DNA from: Lingula anatina
Lineage: Eukaryota; Brachiopoda; Lingulata; Lingulida; Lingulidae
Assembly (NCBI RefSeq): GCF_001039355.2
Contig: NW_019775906.1
Span: 42,729-74,284 of the forward strand
DNA: 31,556 nt
Direction of reading: 5' to 3'
Below are positions 1 to 12,482 of the stretch, in pieces. A program made the translations under genes and the position numbers. The notes beneath the pieces are model-generated. The model saw only the letters and a program-made list of their open reading frames with translations. It was not told the DNA's origin and searched no databases. Within the stretch, counting starts at the first letter, position 1, and each line of letters opens with the position of its first letter.

Positions 1-1603
1 GGACAGCAGGTTGTGTGAAAATGATGAGCATCATGCAACTCTAAAACAAAGAAACAAGCTTTTTCATGTTTTTACATAAAGACATGGTAGGCAATCACTT
101 TTAACAATAACAATATTACTCAAAATATAGAGAGATTATCTGCAACTAGAGCTTAATTGTACATACATGCCTCTGGCCAACAGGACTCACATTTTATATG
201 CAAGGTTGACCAGGTGACTCCCCACCGTCAGAACAGAACTAGAAGGTAATTGTTAAACACAACTAAAATGTAACATCCATTTTTTGGAGCAGAAAAAAAT
301 GAACACAGAGAGAAGAACATGGAAGAACATAATAGAACTATCAACCGTGTTCATACCAAGACTAGCTATGACTTAAATACGACTAAATGACATCACAAGC
401 CCATCATGGTCTGAACTAAACTGCCTGACACCACAATGTCATCTAAACTTTCCAAAACCTATCAGTTTGGCTGGTGACAAGAACTTGTCTATTTTTGCTC
501 TAAGTTAGACCTGATGTGAACTGTATGTTTTTCCCCCAACAAAATGTGTTTAGGGAGTGGCAATTGAACTGCTCCATCCTTACTAATGATGTCAGCGTCT
601 GTGGATTGCGTAATTTTATCCATAAGCCAGTTTAAAAAATAATTGTACCTCTTTTTAAGGAGACCGTTCTTTTCAATATCCTCTTTCTTTTCAACCTTTG
701 GTTACGAATTTTAGTTCTACATTTATGAAGTAATTTGACTCATGATTCCTAATTGAGGATACAAATCTCTTTCTATTTTTTGGTCTAGCTTCTTTATAGG
801 GAATCTCACAGGTGGGGCAAGATATTCTGAGTATTATGTCCTGCAGTATCATTTACGTCAGGTGTTTAAATTTTATCCACTGACAACAAAACAAATTTAA
901 ATCAGGTGCTTATTTCTGCAAAAACAATGTTTAAAACAAAGGAAAAATAGTACAGTGACAAAAATATTGTATAATGTCAATACGCCATTAATATAAATCT
1001 GATCATTTTACACCAACTTCAGTAACCACTTTGGAAAACAACTTCCAAGAAAGAAGAGAAAATATGCTGAGAAGAAAGTCTATCAAAATTTAATATCTCA
1101 ATAACCCCAGAGGCTACACAAGACAAAAACAATCATAAAATGATAATAACATGACTTCATTTGTATCTGTATAATAAGCTCATCAATGTTAATATCCTCC
1201 CTGTGGATAAATTTATGTACAAAGAAAGATGAGACATGAATTATTTAATCGTCTTTGTGAGTTTGTGAATAACATATGCAGCCAGCACATAAAAGAAGAG
1301 GAATCTTCCATCAGAAGACTCGTAATAGGTCTTGTCTCATATTTCAGTAAATAATCACTCTTTTTTTACAGAAGAAGGGTAAATAGATTTTTTGAATTTG
1401 GAACAGACACACAGGCATTCACACAGACACACGCGCGCACAAAAGTCACATATGCACACACACACAGACGTGTGCGTGCACACACATACACGAAACACCT
1501 AATTCTGACATTTTGGGACAGTAAAACTGATTCACACAAGACTAAAATTAGAGATCACACTTTTTTGTTTATGTTTTGCCTTGCCACTCCAAGACAAGCT
1601 TAC
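1..1603. other. Probable kinase intron; no exon recognised
   Basis: AT-rich sequence downstream of the SAM exon on the minus strand. No kinase, SH3 or CRIB coding segment is visible. A CA-rich low-complexity stretch (ACAC and ACACGCGC units) occupies about 1404-1496. Confidence 0.5.
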
Positions 1604-2400
1604 CTTCTTAAACTTCCCCAGCGCCCCCTGTGGGCACTCCTTCCTGTAATACTTCTTGAGGCGTCGGATCTCTGGCTTGGTCATTCCAAGGTCACTGAGG
1701 TCAGTCTCCTCCACATATTTCAGCTGGGACACGTTGTGCACCTTGGAAAGAAAGATGGAAATAAAATATAAANAGATAATTAGCATTTAATTTTGCCATT
1801 TTTAGACAAGGGTGCATTGCAATGAGTGCCACACCCAGACCCCAATACCGACAAAGCCCAAATTTTACGTGGAACGAGTTGAGATTATAGGTGACCTAAA
1901 TCCATGAGATGGGTATGGGGGGCCTTACCGTCTAGGAGGAGAAGCGGTAACGGTAGCCGTCCGGCGGAGCCGGCGGAGCCGGCGGAACGATCCGGACGAG
2001 ACCGAAACCATGTGTACCGCCAGCGCTAACGCTGGTGGTACAAATATAGCTTTCTCCATATACTTCAGCTGAGACACATTGTGCACCTTTGAAAGAAATT
2101 AAATAAAATATAAATAATATTATCAGTACTGATATTTGTAAATAATAATGCTGTATAGATGTTTAGTCTGTATAGCTTTTTCTTTAAAACAGATGCAAAT
2201 AGAATATAAACTGAATGCAACAATGTCAACTTCCAGGCACCTAAAACATCTTCATTATCCTAAAACACAAAACTGAAAATTTGACACAGAAAAATAAAAT
2301 TCCTGTCACACAAAAAACATCACTGTACCTTTAAGTCTGTCTTCAGTCCAGTATAATACTCCTGGAGCTCGGCCTCTTTAAGAAACTCTAAGAGGTCCAT
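1604..2400 (-). CDS. ACK/TNK-family non-receptor tyrosine kinase, N-terminal SAM domain exons (partial)
   Basis: Two exons on the minus strand join in phase 0. Exon a (2400-2329, 24 codons) starts at an ATG in a perfect GCCACCATGG context, reads MDLLEFLKEAELQEYYTGLK... and ends at AAAG|gtacag. Exon b (1741-1604, 46 codons) follows a pyrimidine-rich acceptor (ttctttccaag), reads VHNVSQLKYVEETDLSDLGM... and ends KFKK before gtaag. Together they make a 70-residue SAM domain. The L-x-x-Y-x-x-L, D-L-x-x-L-GM and KPEIRRL pattern is that of the N-terminal SAM of ACK1/TNK/PR2 kinases, cytoplasmic tyrosine kinases that can act downstream of Cdc42. The kinase, SH3 and CRIB exons are not visible and should lie left of the window. 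The paralogue (ACK1-, TNK1- or PR2-like) cannot be decided from the SAM alone. The exon structure is seen; the family call is from knowledge of the domain. Confidence 0.72.
1915..2045. repeat. GC-rich block with short direct repeats and a hairpin
   Basis: This is a GC-rich island in AT-rich intron. It holds three near-identical CCGGCGGAG units (about 1960-1986). It also has an imperfect hairpin, GTACCGCCAGCG (2014-2025) against CGCTGGTGGTAC (2030-2041), 11 of 12 pairs. The abrupt composition change suggests an inserted non-autonomous element, but no clear ends or target duplication were found. Confidence 0.4.
1929..2086 (-). pseudogene. Truncated duplicate of the second SAM exon fused to a GC-rich block
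   Basis: The stretch 2050-2100 repeats the acceptor and first twelve codons of the true exon at 1741 (VHNVSQLKYMEK versus VHNVSQLKYVEE). The intron side is also similar (aaagaaattaaataaaatataa). After codon 12 similarity stops. The sequence becomes GC-rich with CGGCTC-type repeats, stays open for 52 codons plus 2 nt, and ends at a donor-like ACG|gtaagg (1929/1928). Its length of 158 nt is not a multiple of three, so inclusion would shift the frame or replace the rest of the SAM domain. It is most likely a broken exon duplicate; alternative splicing is possible but unproven. Confidence 0.45.
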
Positions 2401-2516
2401 GGTGGCACTGCCCACTACGCCCCCCTGGGAGGGCAGTGGCTAAACAAGTCAGGTGTGGTGGGGGAGGGGGGGATTTCTTCAACCAACCATGTTCTATGTA
2501 TCTGAAGTTTTATGAC
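2401..2516 (-). other. Putative 5' UTR portion of the kinase start exon, with hairpin
   Basis: Upstream of the start codon an acceptor-like tract (tttttccag) ends at 2517 on the minus strand, so the start exon probably begins at 2516 with untranslated sequence. Reading in frame from that acceptor meets TAG before the ATG, so this part is non-coding. Eight-base arms CACTGCCC (2406-2413) and GGGCAGTG (2431-2438) can pair across a 17-base C/G-rich loop. The exon limit is inferred. Confidence 0.4.
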
Positions 2517-4706
2517 CTGGAAAAATGACAATAAATATATATTATAATTCTTTATTTTGTAAACTTTTATGAGATTGTGTTTGCAGAAAAATTAGTTCAT
2601 TTTTAATGAGTGAAACTTGGCTGAGTCCAATAGTTGTGTTATAAACACTTGATTTATAATGTAAAAATTGAAATGAGCGTCAACTATAATTATTACCTCT
2701 GCCTGAGATGTTATGTTTTTGACTCAGTTAGTAGTTAATAAAACAACTCAAAAAGTCATAAACTGACATTTTATAATATATTTATTATTATATTTATAAT
2801 ATTCACTTATATTCATAGGTAAAATCTAACAGCCCCAAGGCTAGTCTTCAAATGTTATCCAAAACCAATTTCTTTATTGTTTTCTTTCTAAATCATAGTT
2901 TCTGATGCAATATATAATTTAGATTTATGAATCTACAAAATACCACATGCAAAATGTCTTCATCACACACTAAGCACTTAGTTTTGCACTTTAATTAATC
3001 TCATTGTATAACAAACAAATACTTCAACTCTCCCCCTTCTTTGAGAAAACTGCCAAACTTGGAGTTATCGTTTCATAAACTGTTAGTAACCTGGTGTGGC
3101 ACTTGGCTCAAAAACAATGGATTTTGACGTTTTTTATTATGGTTTATTAGGTACAAACACATCATGAAACATCAACATTACAGAAACTCAAACAAACACA
3201 AAAATATTCCCGTTTAAGGTTGTGCTCAAATTACTGAATATCTTCAGATCAATTTTATTCCAACTTATATAAAAAAAGACTATTTTATTTCATTTAAATG
3301 TTACTGAGTCAAATTCCTAACCATATAGACAATTAACAGCATGGAACTCTCCCATTAATGTTGGACCTGGTAGCAGAAGCTGCTGATTGTGTTAGTTGTG
3401 ACACAGCTATCTTCTCTACCACAACCTGCACTCCAATCCCTCCATGAATGAAGAGGTTATGGTTATAGATCTAGTACAGCCAATAATAAGTGCCACTTGC
3501 CAAAGCTTGCTAAATATAAAATGTTTCATACATTTGTGATCAATGAAAAAGAGATCTTTGCCAGGTTTGGGCACCAGTTTTAGATGTGCATGCTGTAGTA
3601 TTGACCTGGACAGAGACGGATCTGACTGGAGAAAACTGATTATCAATTCTGGCAAAAAAAAAGGGAAATTAAAGCATATTTAACGTGCACTGTGTGCCAA
3701 TGAAATCAGTCATAAAGCACACTTCTTCAGTTACCAAGTTTTTTTCCAAGATTCATAATTCATGATTTTAGTTATGATTATGTTCAATTTCAATATATTT
3801 CTGTACTGGTACATAGATTATCTTGGCCTTGAAGTGAACAATATAATATATAATGATCCGGTTGGTGCATTACCAGTGTGTTAATGAACATGGATCTCTT
3901 TATACACATATATACATATACATATATTGGATGTATATGTATATATGTATACACATATACATCCAATATATGGCAAAGACCAGTAGAACCCCTGACCATC
4001 TTCCTCCAGGTCTTTGTCAGAACAGACAGAATTTGTTCAGATTTCTCTACAGGGATTATGGTGTAGCGGTCAAGAATAAACATCCCACTTCGTTACTACA
4101 TAAACTGATTTTTCTGACCGTCCTGTGGACTGCAGTGACCTTCAAACTGACCACTATTTTATCTGCATAACACGTACAGCCACCTTGCACTCTAAAAACC
4201 AACCCAGCTTGTCCTGGCATTTGGTCAGCTGAGATGATGACCAATTTCACGGTTAATTTAAGACCGATGGAGCTAATCACAGCAGTTTACAAACTTGCAG
4301 TATTACTTCCATACTTCAACTGGCTGGTCAAACTGACCCAAAGCTGTAGACTGTCACAACATGAGTTTATCCAATAATCAAAGGTAAATAAAACAAAGAA
4401 TCGTTATTGAGACTGATGTTGGTTTTCCAGGGGATGCTGATTTTTGGATGATGGTCAAGAGCCTCAATCCTTGCTGAAGGTGATAAAAAAAAAAAAAATA
4501 CTACCTGGACATGGTCCAAAGGTAGAAACAAGCTTTCTACCAAAAGGTGAGTATGAGAGCTGGTCACGGACATACACATAAACATGATTACATGTTACCT
4601 GTATTTCAAGACCTCAATAATGACCATCAAACTACCCAGTGGCTTCACCTGCACTCTCTCCATGTCACGGTGACATAACTCTGTCTGGACGTGATAATTC
4701 ACTGTC
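2517..4706. other. Non-coding AT-rich stretch
   Basis: No open frame here has convincing protein character; the longest ones run through low-complexity TATA/CATA sequence near 3.9 kb. If the exon candidate near 12.5 kb belongs to the kinase gene, this is its first intron; otherwise it is upstream flank. Confidence 0.4.
3906..3972. repeat. Nested AT-rich inverted repeats
   Basis: Two overlapping perfect inverted repeats are present. Arms 3906-3923 and 3931-3948 (18 bp) pair around a 7-bp loop. Arms 3921-3940 and 3953-3972 (20 bp, containing TATTGGATG) pair around a 12-bp loop. They share bases, so only one hairpin can form at a time. The sequence is mostly TATA/CATA units, so slippage origin is likely. 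Confidence 0.7.
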
Positions 4707-4946
4707 TAATGCCCCTATTTCACACAGACCACGAATCCCACGAATCGCCAGGAAATGACAAATTTCAGGATTCGTGGCTGAACCATAATCAGTTCGTGAT
4801 TGATCAAGAATTGCAAGAACTGACTACGCATATATACGAATCTGTTAAGAACTTCATGAACTGATTACGATTCAACCACGAATCCTGAAATTTGTCAATT
4901 CCTGGCAATTCGTGGGATTCGTGGTCTGTGTGAAATAGGGGCATTA
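4707..4946. mobile_element. Foldback MITE flanked by TA (Tc1/mariner-type candidate)
   Basis: The element runs from ATGCCCCTATTTCACACAG (4709) to the reverse complement of the same 19 bases (ending 4944). It is bounded on each side by TA (4707-4708 and 4945-4946), the target duplication typical of Tc1/mariner elements. The arms pair for about 90 bp with only a handful of mismatches, leaving a short centre. Inside each arm CACGAATCC-type motifs recur (ACCACGAATCCCACGAAT). No transposase is encoded, as expected for a MITE. The fold and TA are seen; the superfamily is inferred from TA alone. Confidence 0.8.
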
Positions 4947-6648
4947 ATGGGATTTACTATCCAGATAAGGTGAAGTGGACAGTGTCCATCTGTTGTGTCA
5001 CCAGAGGATATTAACAGAGTCCCAAATCTTAAAGCTTTCACTGATTTTGTCTTTTTTTTTTTCACTAAAGATCAGTTTCCATAGCACTTATATTATTTGT
5101 GAATGATGCACTTGTAGCAATTATTGGCAAATAATCTGTCTGTAAAACTGGCAATTAAATAATTATTTACTTCAAGCAAAATTTTCTTTAAAATGTACAG
5201 TACAAATTCTTACTGCACTTTAAAAGCCGATGATACATTAAGTATTGTGTAAAAAAACATTTAACTAATTTTACGCAAATTTACAGAGTTATTACCAAAA
5301 CTTTTCTCATAAAATAATAAATCAAATCATAACTACACACACCACAGATTGTTTAAAACTCTATTCTGTCTTAACAACCTGTTTTATTCTACAACAAAAT
5401 TCAACAATTAAAAAACACCAGAAACATTTAAACTAGAGAAAAGTAATCAAAAAAGGTAATTACTGGCCCATTAATGGTTTTCAATGATAACAACCCCCTG
5501 GCTTATTTATAATTACTTGTGACGTACTCTGTAAACACTCCACCCACTTCTTAAGGACAGTTAAAGTTTAATGGGAAAATGTGAGCAGAAATGATGGACT
5601 ATGTCACTGGTATTATGGCATCAATTACATACACAAATGAGCAGTTCTTTTTCCTTCAAGGCATGCACTTAAATGTCGCCAATATTAGATAAGAATTCCT
5701 TGCGCAGCATACAAAACAGTTTCAGACAATACACTTTTCAGAACAGTGTGTACTGTAGTAACTCTTTCTTCTCTATTCTACTGAGGCTATCTATCATATA
5801 GAATTATCATATTAACAATATTAGATATGCTACGCAGCCAAACAAGGGACTGCAAAGACTTTCCTTAGAACTCAAAGAGAGTGGATTTATTTGCATAAAA
5901 TGATATCAATGATAGCATAATATCTGAAAACAAAGTGAATCAATATAGGGGAAAAAAGTCTATAAATATACTTACAACCATTGACTAGGAAAGACAGGTG
6001 CTAAAGCACTTAGCAGTTATTTCTTTAGTTCACACTGCATCAAATGTGTTGTACAATAGGGTATTCAATACTGAATCTTTTATCTATCAACCTCCTTCAC
6101 ACGGTTCATTTCCTTTCGTTCATTATCTAACCGCAATGTGTCCCATAGATCAATATAATCACCTTATTGATGAGAAAATGAACTGATTATTATACTACAG
6201 GACACAATCAAAAGACATCACAAAAGATAACACAAATAATTATTCCCTACTACCAAAAACGTTTACTTATTTTTTTTTACTTATTTGTATAATTCTAACA
6301 ACAGATATGATCTATATTCATTTTATCTTTTCTTTTACTATAATTACACTTCTTATTATTTTATTTTTATTTATTCATTTTTTCTATCTTTTCTTAATTT
6401 ATCATTATTTTTTCTGACTGTCTGAGCAAAACAAACACCACTCTGCCTGTAGGCTATAAAGAACACAAATACTGATCAGGAAAAAAAAGTGATGTCTAAA
6501 ATATGTCAATGGATGATTCACAGTTCACCACCGGAGCACTTGACATCTAATTGTGATGATCTGGAACTCATACAGAAGACAAAGGACTGGTCGATATGAC
6601 TGGACTCTTGAGACGGTCAGTGAGACAATAGACGCTGAAGTGGAGTCA

Positions 6649-6748
6649 GGGTGGGGGATGAGGGGGGGGGGATGACAGGGGAGGGGGGAGGTGGTGGTGG
6701 GTAGTGGGGGGGATGAGGGGGTGGTGGGTAGTTGGAAGGGGGGGATGA
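6649..6748 (+). repeat. G-rich tract with quadruplex potential
   Basis: Many runs of three or more G (including runs of at least nine) are separated by AT, GAT or GT spacers, for example GGTGGTGGTGGGTAGTGGGG. This satisfies the usual G3+N1-7 quadruplex pattern several times on the plus strand. It contrasts with the AT-rich surroundings. Confidence 0.7.
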
Positions 6749-7754
6749 TAGTAATTAGGTTTCTAGTACCACACATGCCATAATTGCATGCATACTAGTA
6801 TGTATTAACAGTAATTGCCTACAGAGTTGAAAAAAGGGGAAAAAAACATTTTCTACCTGTTATTTAATAGGATAATGATTCTGTCTGAAATTGTAAAACG
6901 GACAACTTACTGAAGTAGATCAGCAATGATTTTGCTAAAGGTCAAGTAGGCTCTAGTACATGTTATGAGCTCAATACTGCAATTCATATAATATTTATTA
7001 AACTGTAATTTTTTTTATTATTTAATTTGCGTTTAGAAAGAAAAAAATTTTTTTTTGAAAATCCTGCTTTTAACAGAAGAATATAGTTTAAAAACTTCTA
7101 ACATAGGGAGTTAAAAAAAAAACATTATATGATGACTAAATAATACCAGGAACTAATTTGTAATTGTAATTTGTAATTTTAGTGGCATTTCCTCAGAATA
7201 ATACACCAGGATGCCATAAATCATAGGATTATAAATGATAATGATTTTTTTCCTGGGGAGGGGGGGGGGCTTAATGACTGCCCATAAGTTTAATATGCTG
7301 AGATAAATTTTGACACAATATTTCCCCAAGCATAAATCAGCCGTCTTAAGAAATTTCATGGTTTCTGCAAAAAATCAATCTCACATCTGTTAGTGTAGAA
7401 GACCCTTGGTGCATCTGCTTTATATTTTTCCTTTTAAGCACAACAGTTAGAAATATTAAAACCAGGCATTTTCCAGTTTTTAGTACATGCCATATGGCAG
7501 AGAGAGAAATGAAAAGATATTGGTTCTGAAAGTGATAGTAACAGATCAATACAAATCTGCTCTTTTAAACATGGCCTGACTGTGTAAATGCCATCTCTCT
7601 GCCTACATTTTAGGTGTCTACACTGTTTACACATAATGGCACTTAGTTTCACTTCACCCAATCTGAAATGGTGGTGGATGTTAGAAACAAACACGTCTTC
7701 CAGATCAGTTGATTCCTTCTCTCAACTTCTCAATCAAAAGTATGAACCAAAATG

Positions 7755-7756
<2 letters not shown>

Positions 7757-7791
<35 letters not shown>
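7757..7791. repeat. (GA)n microsatellite
   Basis: About seventeen uninterrupted GA units. Confidence 0.95.
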
Positions 7792-7793
<2 letters not shown>

Positions 7794-8297
7794 TGACTTA
7801 TGTCTATTATCAAAATTTACCTTTATACTAACATAACATCCAAGAAGGCATCAGGATGATGAAACTTCAGGACATCAGGGTGAGATATATCTGTAACAAT
7901 AAAACAAGACTATGTCAGGTTATCAAGTTACATAACATAATTCTATCACACCAAACCTTAATAGATGAATTTAGCTAAAAATTCCATGTAAGAAATTATA
8001 TTTTCTAAGAAAAATACCCTTAAATTAGGTATTAATACTACTTTGAACAATTAATACTAATTACTGCATCAGTGCCTCACAGACAAAAAACATATTCTCC
8101 CATTAAAAATGAAATGTCTACATAATGTTTTTAATATTCCCTACAGACTAGTGGAGCAGTCTTTTCTTCATGATCAATAGTGGGTTAAGCACTCCCAAAC
8201 CCCCGAGGGGGGTAATTAGTCTGTACTCCACCATCTGGACCTGAACTGAAATCTATGGTCCCATTTTCTGCCACTGTCATACATTGCCATTGTAGAA

Positions 8298-8360
8298 AAT
8301 ATGTCTGTCTGTTTGTCTGTCTGCCTGTTCGTCTAACGATTTATCTTTCCATCCATCCTG
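8298..8360. repeat. Degenerate (CTGT)n / (CATC)n low-complexity tract
   Basis: Tetranucleotide-like CTGT/TTGT units followed by CATC/CATCTG units; an imperfect simple repeat. Confidence 0.6.
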
Positions 8361-10402
8361 TTGTTCATTTCTCCATCTGCTTTTATTCTATTAAATGTAT
8401 ATATCTAGATGACCTTTTCTTTGTTATTATGCTCATATAATAGTTGTCTAAATAGGTGATGGTATTTCCCTTTTTCAGAATTTGAGAGTTCTATAATTTC
8501 CAGCGCTGATCTAAATATTACACATAAGTCAGGTCTATGCAACACTGTACCAAACAAAACCACTGGGCTATGTTGAGAAAAAAAACTTAATTTTATTTTT
8601 GTTGAAATCAAAATTTCAGCTCAAAAGATAAAAAAATGTCAAAATTCACCTTTCATTACATTCAAAGTAGGTTTTACTAATATTAAGCACTTTATAAAAC
8701 TTTATACCAAAGCCAAGAATAGGCCTGGATCCATGTATTGACCATATATTAAAGATTCCCATATATTTCACATTTTAGAGTAGGGATTTATCATCTCCCA
8801 CAAGATAGCGAAACCAAATCTACATGCTAAGGTTGTGTATCTACAGTATATACAGCCTGCAGAGGATCGATATGATTTCACTGGCAGTAGAAATTACCCG
8901 TTCTGTAACAGCTGCACACATGAGGCCAGCAGCAGAGGCAATTTTGGCTGCTTATTTCTAGGAAAAAATGAAAACCAAGTCTGCTATCTTGATGCTACTG
9001 AGTGCATCTTGTTCATGGTTATCTTTTGGAACAAATTTGAACAAAACCGAATTTTAGAATGCAAAATGTATTCGTTTTTTAAAAATTCCTGCAATTTTGA
9101 TTTAAAGCATCTCTAATAGTATGTTGGTTTCAATTGTGATTTTTTCTTCTTTCTTAAAGTGAAAATTTATCAGTTTTGAAAAATAAATGTTTGGAAAAAG
9201 TCAAGTGCTTTCATCTAGACTAGTCAGTAACTATCTCGTCAGTTTGTAAAATTGCCATGGTCAATAAGAAAGGCTCAGTGAACAAACACTTCTTACTATA
9301 AAGTAAAAAACAAGGGAACACTCTTTTATTACACTGTTTAGGAACAAGCACTTAGGAACAACCACTATAAATCTTCATGTTCATATTCTTTAATTCTACA
9401 AAGAGACTAAAAATACTCCATAATGATAAAATATTGTTCCCACTCTCATACTTCAGTTTATATCAATATACAGCTCTTAGTTTTATTCACTGCTAATGAA
9501 GCAATTTTTTCTGTAATTCTTCATCATTTTCTGCTTAATTCATTCATGCTTGTGATTGTCTTTTTGCTATTAGCTGACAAAATGTTCCATCCCAGCACAG
9601 AGGATCATAGCCGACACTACACATGTTCTAATTATACTACAAAAAGATGAGATATACTGTATTTGACACATTTACTGTAGCTTTGGTTCAAATTTTAATT
9701 TACCTAAGAATATCCAGCTATTTGAAAAGAAAATAATTAAAATATATCCTAGATTAGGGAAAAATTAGTGTCAGAATTTATAGTGATAGAAAGGAACAAG
9801 AAGAGAGAACGTACTCAATGACATGATATGATGTTCTGTAATTTATCCCTAAGAATTGAAAACATTTCCATGTTCATTAATATTTGCTGTTCATGACTTG
9901 ACTTCCACATGGCAACTATCACTAATTACCACACAGACCCAGACGTCAACCTGAATTTATCGGATGATTTTTAATTTGATGATGTTTAATCTGGTTTTCT
10001 CCATCAGTTCTTACTTGCTACCTCCCTGCAGACAATAATACAGCAAAGTTTACTAAGCGGTTAACAACTGTTTTCTGGATTACTTATTTACTTATTTTAA
10101 TAAGCATTTTTTACATTTATTTTAATTTTATGTATTTACTTAAATTCATTTCTTTTGTAAAGCCATGATATTTTGGCAAATACTATAACCGTGTACAAAA
10201 TGCCAACGTAAAAAATGTCATTTTCTTGTTAATTTATACATAAAAATTGCTCGCTAACTTTAATTACCACTTCCACGGAGATTATAACATGGATGACCTC
10301 AGTGCTGATGAATCATCTTCAGTTGCTTAAAATGTGGCCACAAAATGTCTGTATCCCCAGGGTAAAAAGCATAAGGGCTGTCTTTCCCTAATTTTAAACA
10401 CA

Positions 10403-10405
<3 letters not shown>

Positions 10406-10454
<49 letters not shown>

Positions 10455-10491
10455 ATACGCGCATGTGTACAGGTTATACAAGCACATGTCT

Positions 10492-10523
<32 letters not shown>

Positions 10524-10530
10524 TAGAGAG
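10406..10530. repeat. Compound microsatellite (CT)n ... (TG)n (AG)n
   Basis: A CT run of about 45 bp (10406-10450) is followed by 40 bp of mixed sequence. A TG run (10491-10516) then passes directly into AG units (to 10530). Open frames across it on both strands are artefacts of the repeat. Confidence 0.95.
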
Positions 10531-11861
10531 CAGATGGTCAAGTGAATACAAGTTGTGCTGATGTTGCAGACCAACTGATTGGTACAGATACTAGTACCCT
10601 ACAGAAGCATTTATGCCACCATTATCATACACTTTTTACCAAAAATAATAGCAAATCTACATTTGCAAAAACATATCTTCTACATTTCTCACCAATGTAA
10701 CCAATAACCTAGACAGAAAGAACTTCACTGACCAAAATCAAACAGTAAAACCACCTTAAGAAAACCAGTTAAAAGCTATATAGAAAGGCAGATCAGGATC
10801 AATAGTATTACAAATAACTGTGTTATAAAAATCCCAGTAAAACATCAATGCTCCAGAAAATCAAACCCCTAATTTCTCAGACAGAATCACCAACTTCCTG
10901 AGACACAAATTTAAAAGAGCAGCAGATGGCAGAACAGCAAGGGCTTAATAATTGGTCCTTAATTGGATATTGTTCTTGGATGAGATGCCATTTATTTCTT
11001 ACCAGGTCTTGTAATCTGGCCTCAAATATTGGATTTAAATGCCAGAATCATCAGCCTGGTCTTGACATTATTTTCAGATTAAATGCCATTCCACTCCTTG
11101 TTATGTCTTATAATAATAATATTAGGAGTCAAATATAAAAGGATTTTATTCCACACATTGCAGTATAATATATATCGATGGGATTCCTCATTTAACTCCA
11201 ATAGTACATATTCTGAGAGAGACTCTCACATGAGAAGAATTCCGAGCAATGCCGCCAATGTTTGCATTATCTGATAAGTGTCTGTGAAGATATTGACATT
11301 TTTCTGGGTTAGGATGCCATTCTCCAGGAATTATGGATTGAATATTGAGGATTCTGACTCAAGAAGCCGTAATCTATATAAATGTGTATAAGGTTTATAT
11401 TGTCAAGTACTCGTACATCCACAATGGAACAATCAGTCTTATTTTTTAATTGAATTTGTCCAGTGGCACAAAAAAGTTCCCATGCTTTTTCTTAGTTGCC
11501 CTTATACTAATTGCTTTAATTCATTCCATTTAAACTAATTTCATTTAGCCATTGATTAATTTCTTGAGGGCAACCCCGTCCCCCAGCTTTAAATATGCTT
11601 CAGTCTACAACAGTATCAACAGCGACCTCTGACTACTACAAGATGTGGCACCTACTAATCAGATTATATAGACAGGTTCATCTAATCTCTGAACTCAAAT
11701 ATGGGGGTGTGATGAGTAAATACACAGAGGTATACATGCTGTGTTTTTTCGGGTTTGAGACAAGAGTTCATGTGATGTCAGAGTTGTCCTCTCGTCAAAT
11801 GGGAGGGAACCAAATAACCTGGAATACTGAGGTCTACAGACAAAGGTAGTTCAGGTAAAAA

Positions 11862-12004
11862 CAACCCTTTGGCCAGGAAAAGATCCACTCCGACTCAAAA
11901 TTTGATCCAGGCTCTATGTACATGTATTTATAGGTTTCATGGTGAAAAGGTCCACTTTTCAAAAAAAAAAAAATTTTATTTTTTTGAAATTGCTGACTGC
12001 ATGC
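11862..12004. repeat. Dispersed repeat, copy 1
   Basis: It shares an ordered set of blocks with 30885-31050: a GG(A)AAAAG(A/G)TCCACTC block, AAAATTTGATC, GAAAAG(G/T)TCCACTTTT and TTTGAAATTGCTG(A/C)CT. Spacing is similar and the orientation is the same. No coding content is visible. The class is unknown. Confidence 0.6.
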
Positions 12005-12482
12005 CCTTTATTATTTCTTTTTATCAGAGTTAAAAACAAGTACAAGTTTAACTGCTATATAAAGCAAACTGTAAGACAAAATCAAATTCTCTTTATTTCC
12101 AGATAAATGGTCAGTTAATGATACCAGCAGGTAACAACTTTTTCATATCTGGCCCATATATAGAATGTGTATAATTTAACAACTGGTCCACCACTACCCG
12201 CATTCTAATATAATTTGCAAGAAATATAATATTACATTAACTGTAACTGAAGTTGCACTTAAATACATATTAACCTATAATTGAGGTCACACATCTGTCA
12301 GGTAAGATAAGAACACCCAGGAAAACACCTAAACTGTAACTGTTTTATTATAATTATAGTGCTGACATCAAGAGCAAAACAAACTCATGACGATCGATGA
12401 ACTAAATAGAGCGGTTCTATGTTTACCACACGTGACATCATTACATACTAGTAGGTAACAGGTAACCTTGCTACTCATTCAC

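Larger units (their letters stand above)
4947..12482. other. Long non-coding stretch with simple repeats
   Basis: I see no exon here with conserved protein features. Open frames are short and run through low-complexity or AT-rich sequence. It contains the microsatellites, G tracts and dispersed repeat listed separately. Confidence 0.5.

Noticed and set aside
4050-4110. tRNA-like box (GGTGTAGCGGTCAAG)
   Set aside because: It resembles an internal promoter A box, but no B box or cloverleaf could be formed.
6998-7360. Poly-A/T-rich stretches that could be retroposon tails
   Set aside because: No element body or target duplication could be identified next to them.
10299-10574. Opposing open frames rich in RERERE or SLSLSL/HTHTHT
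   Set aside because: They are translations of (CT)n, (GA)n and (CA)n microsatellites. The same applies at 16019-16393, 17398-17778 and 7588-7836.
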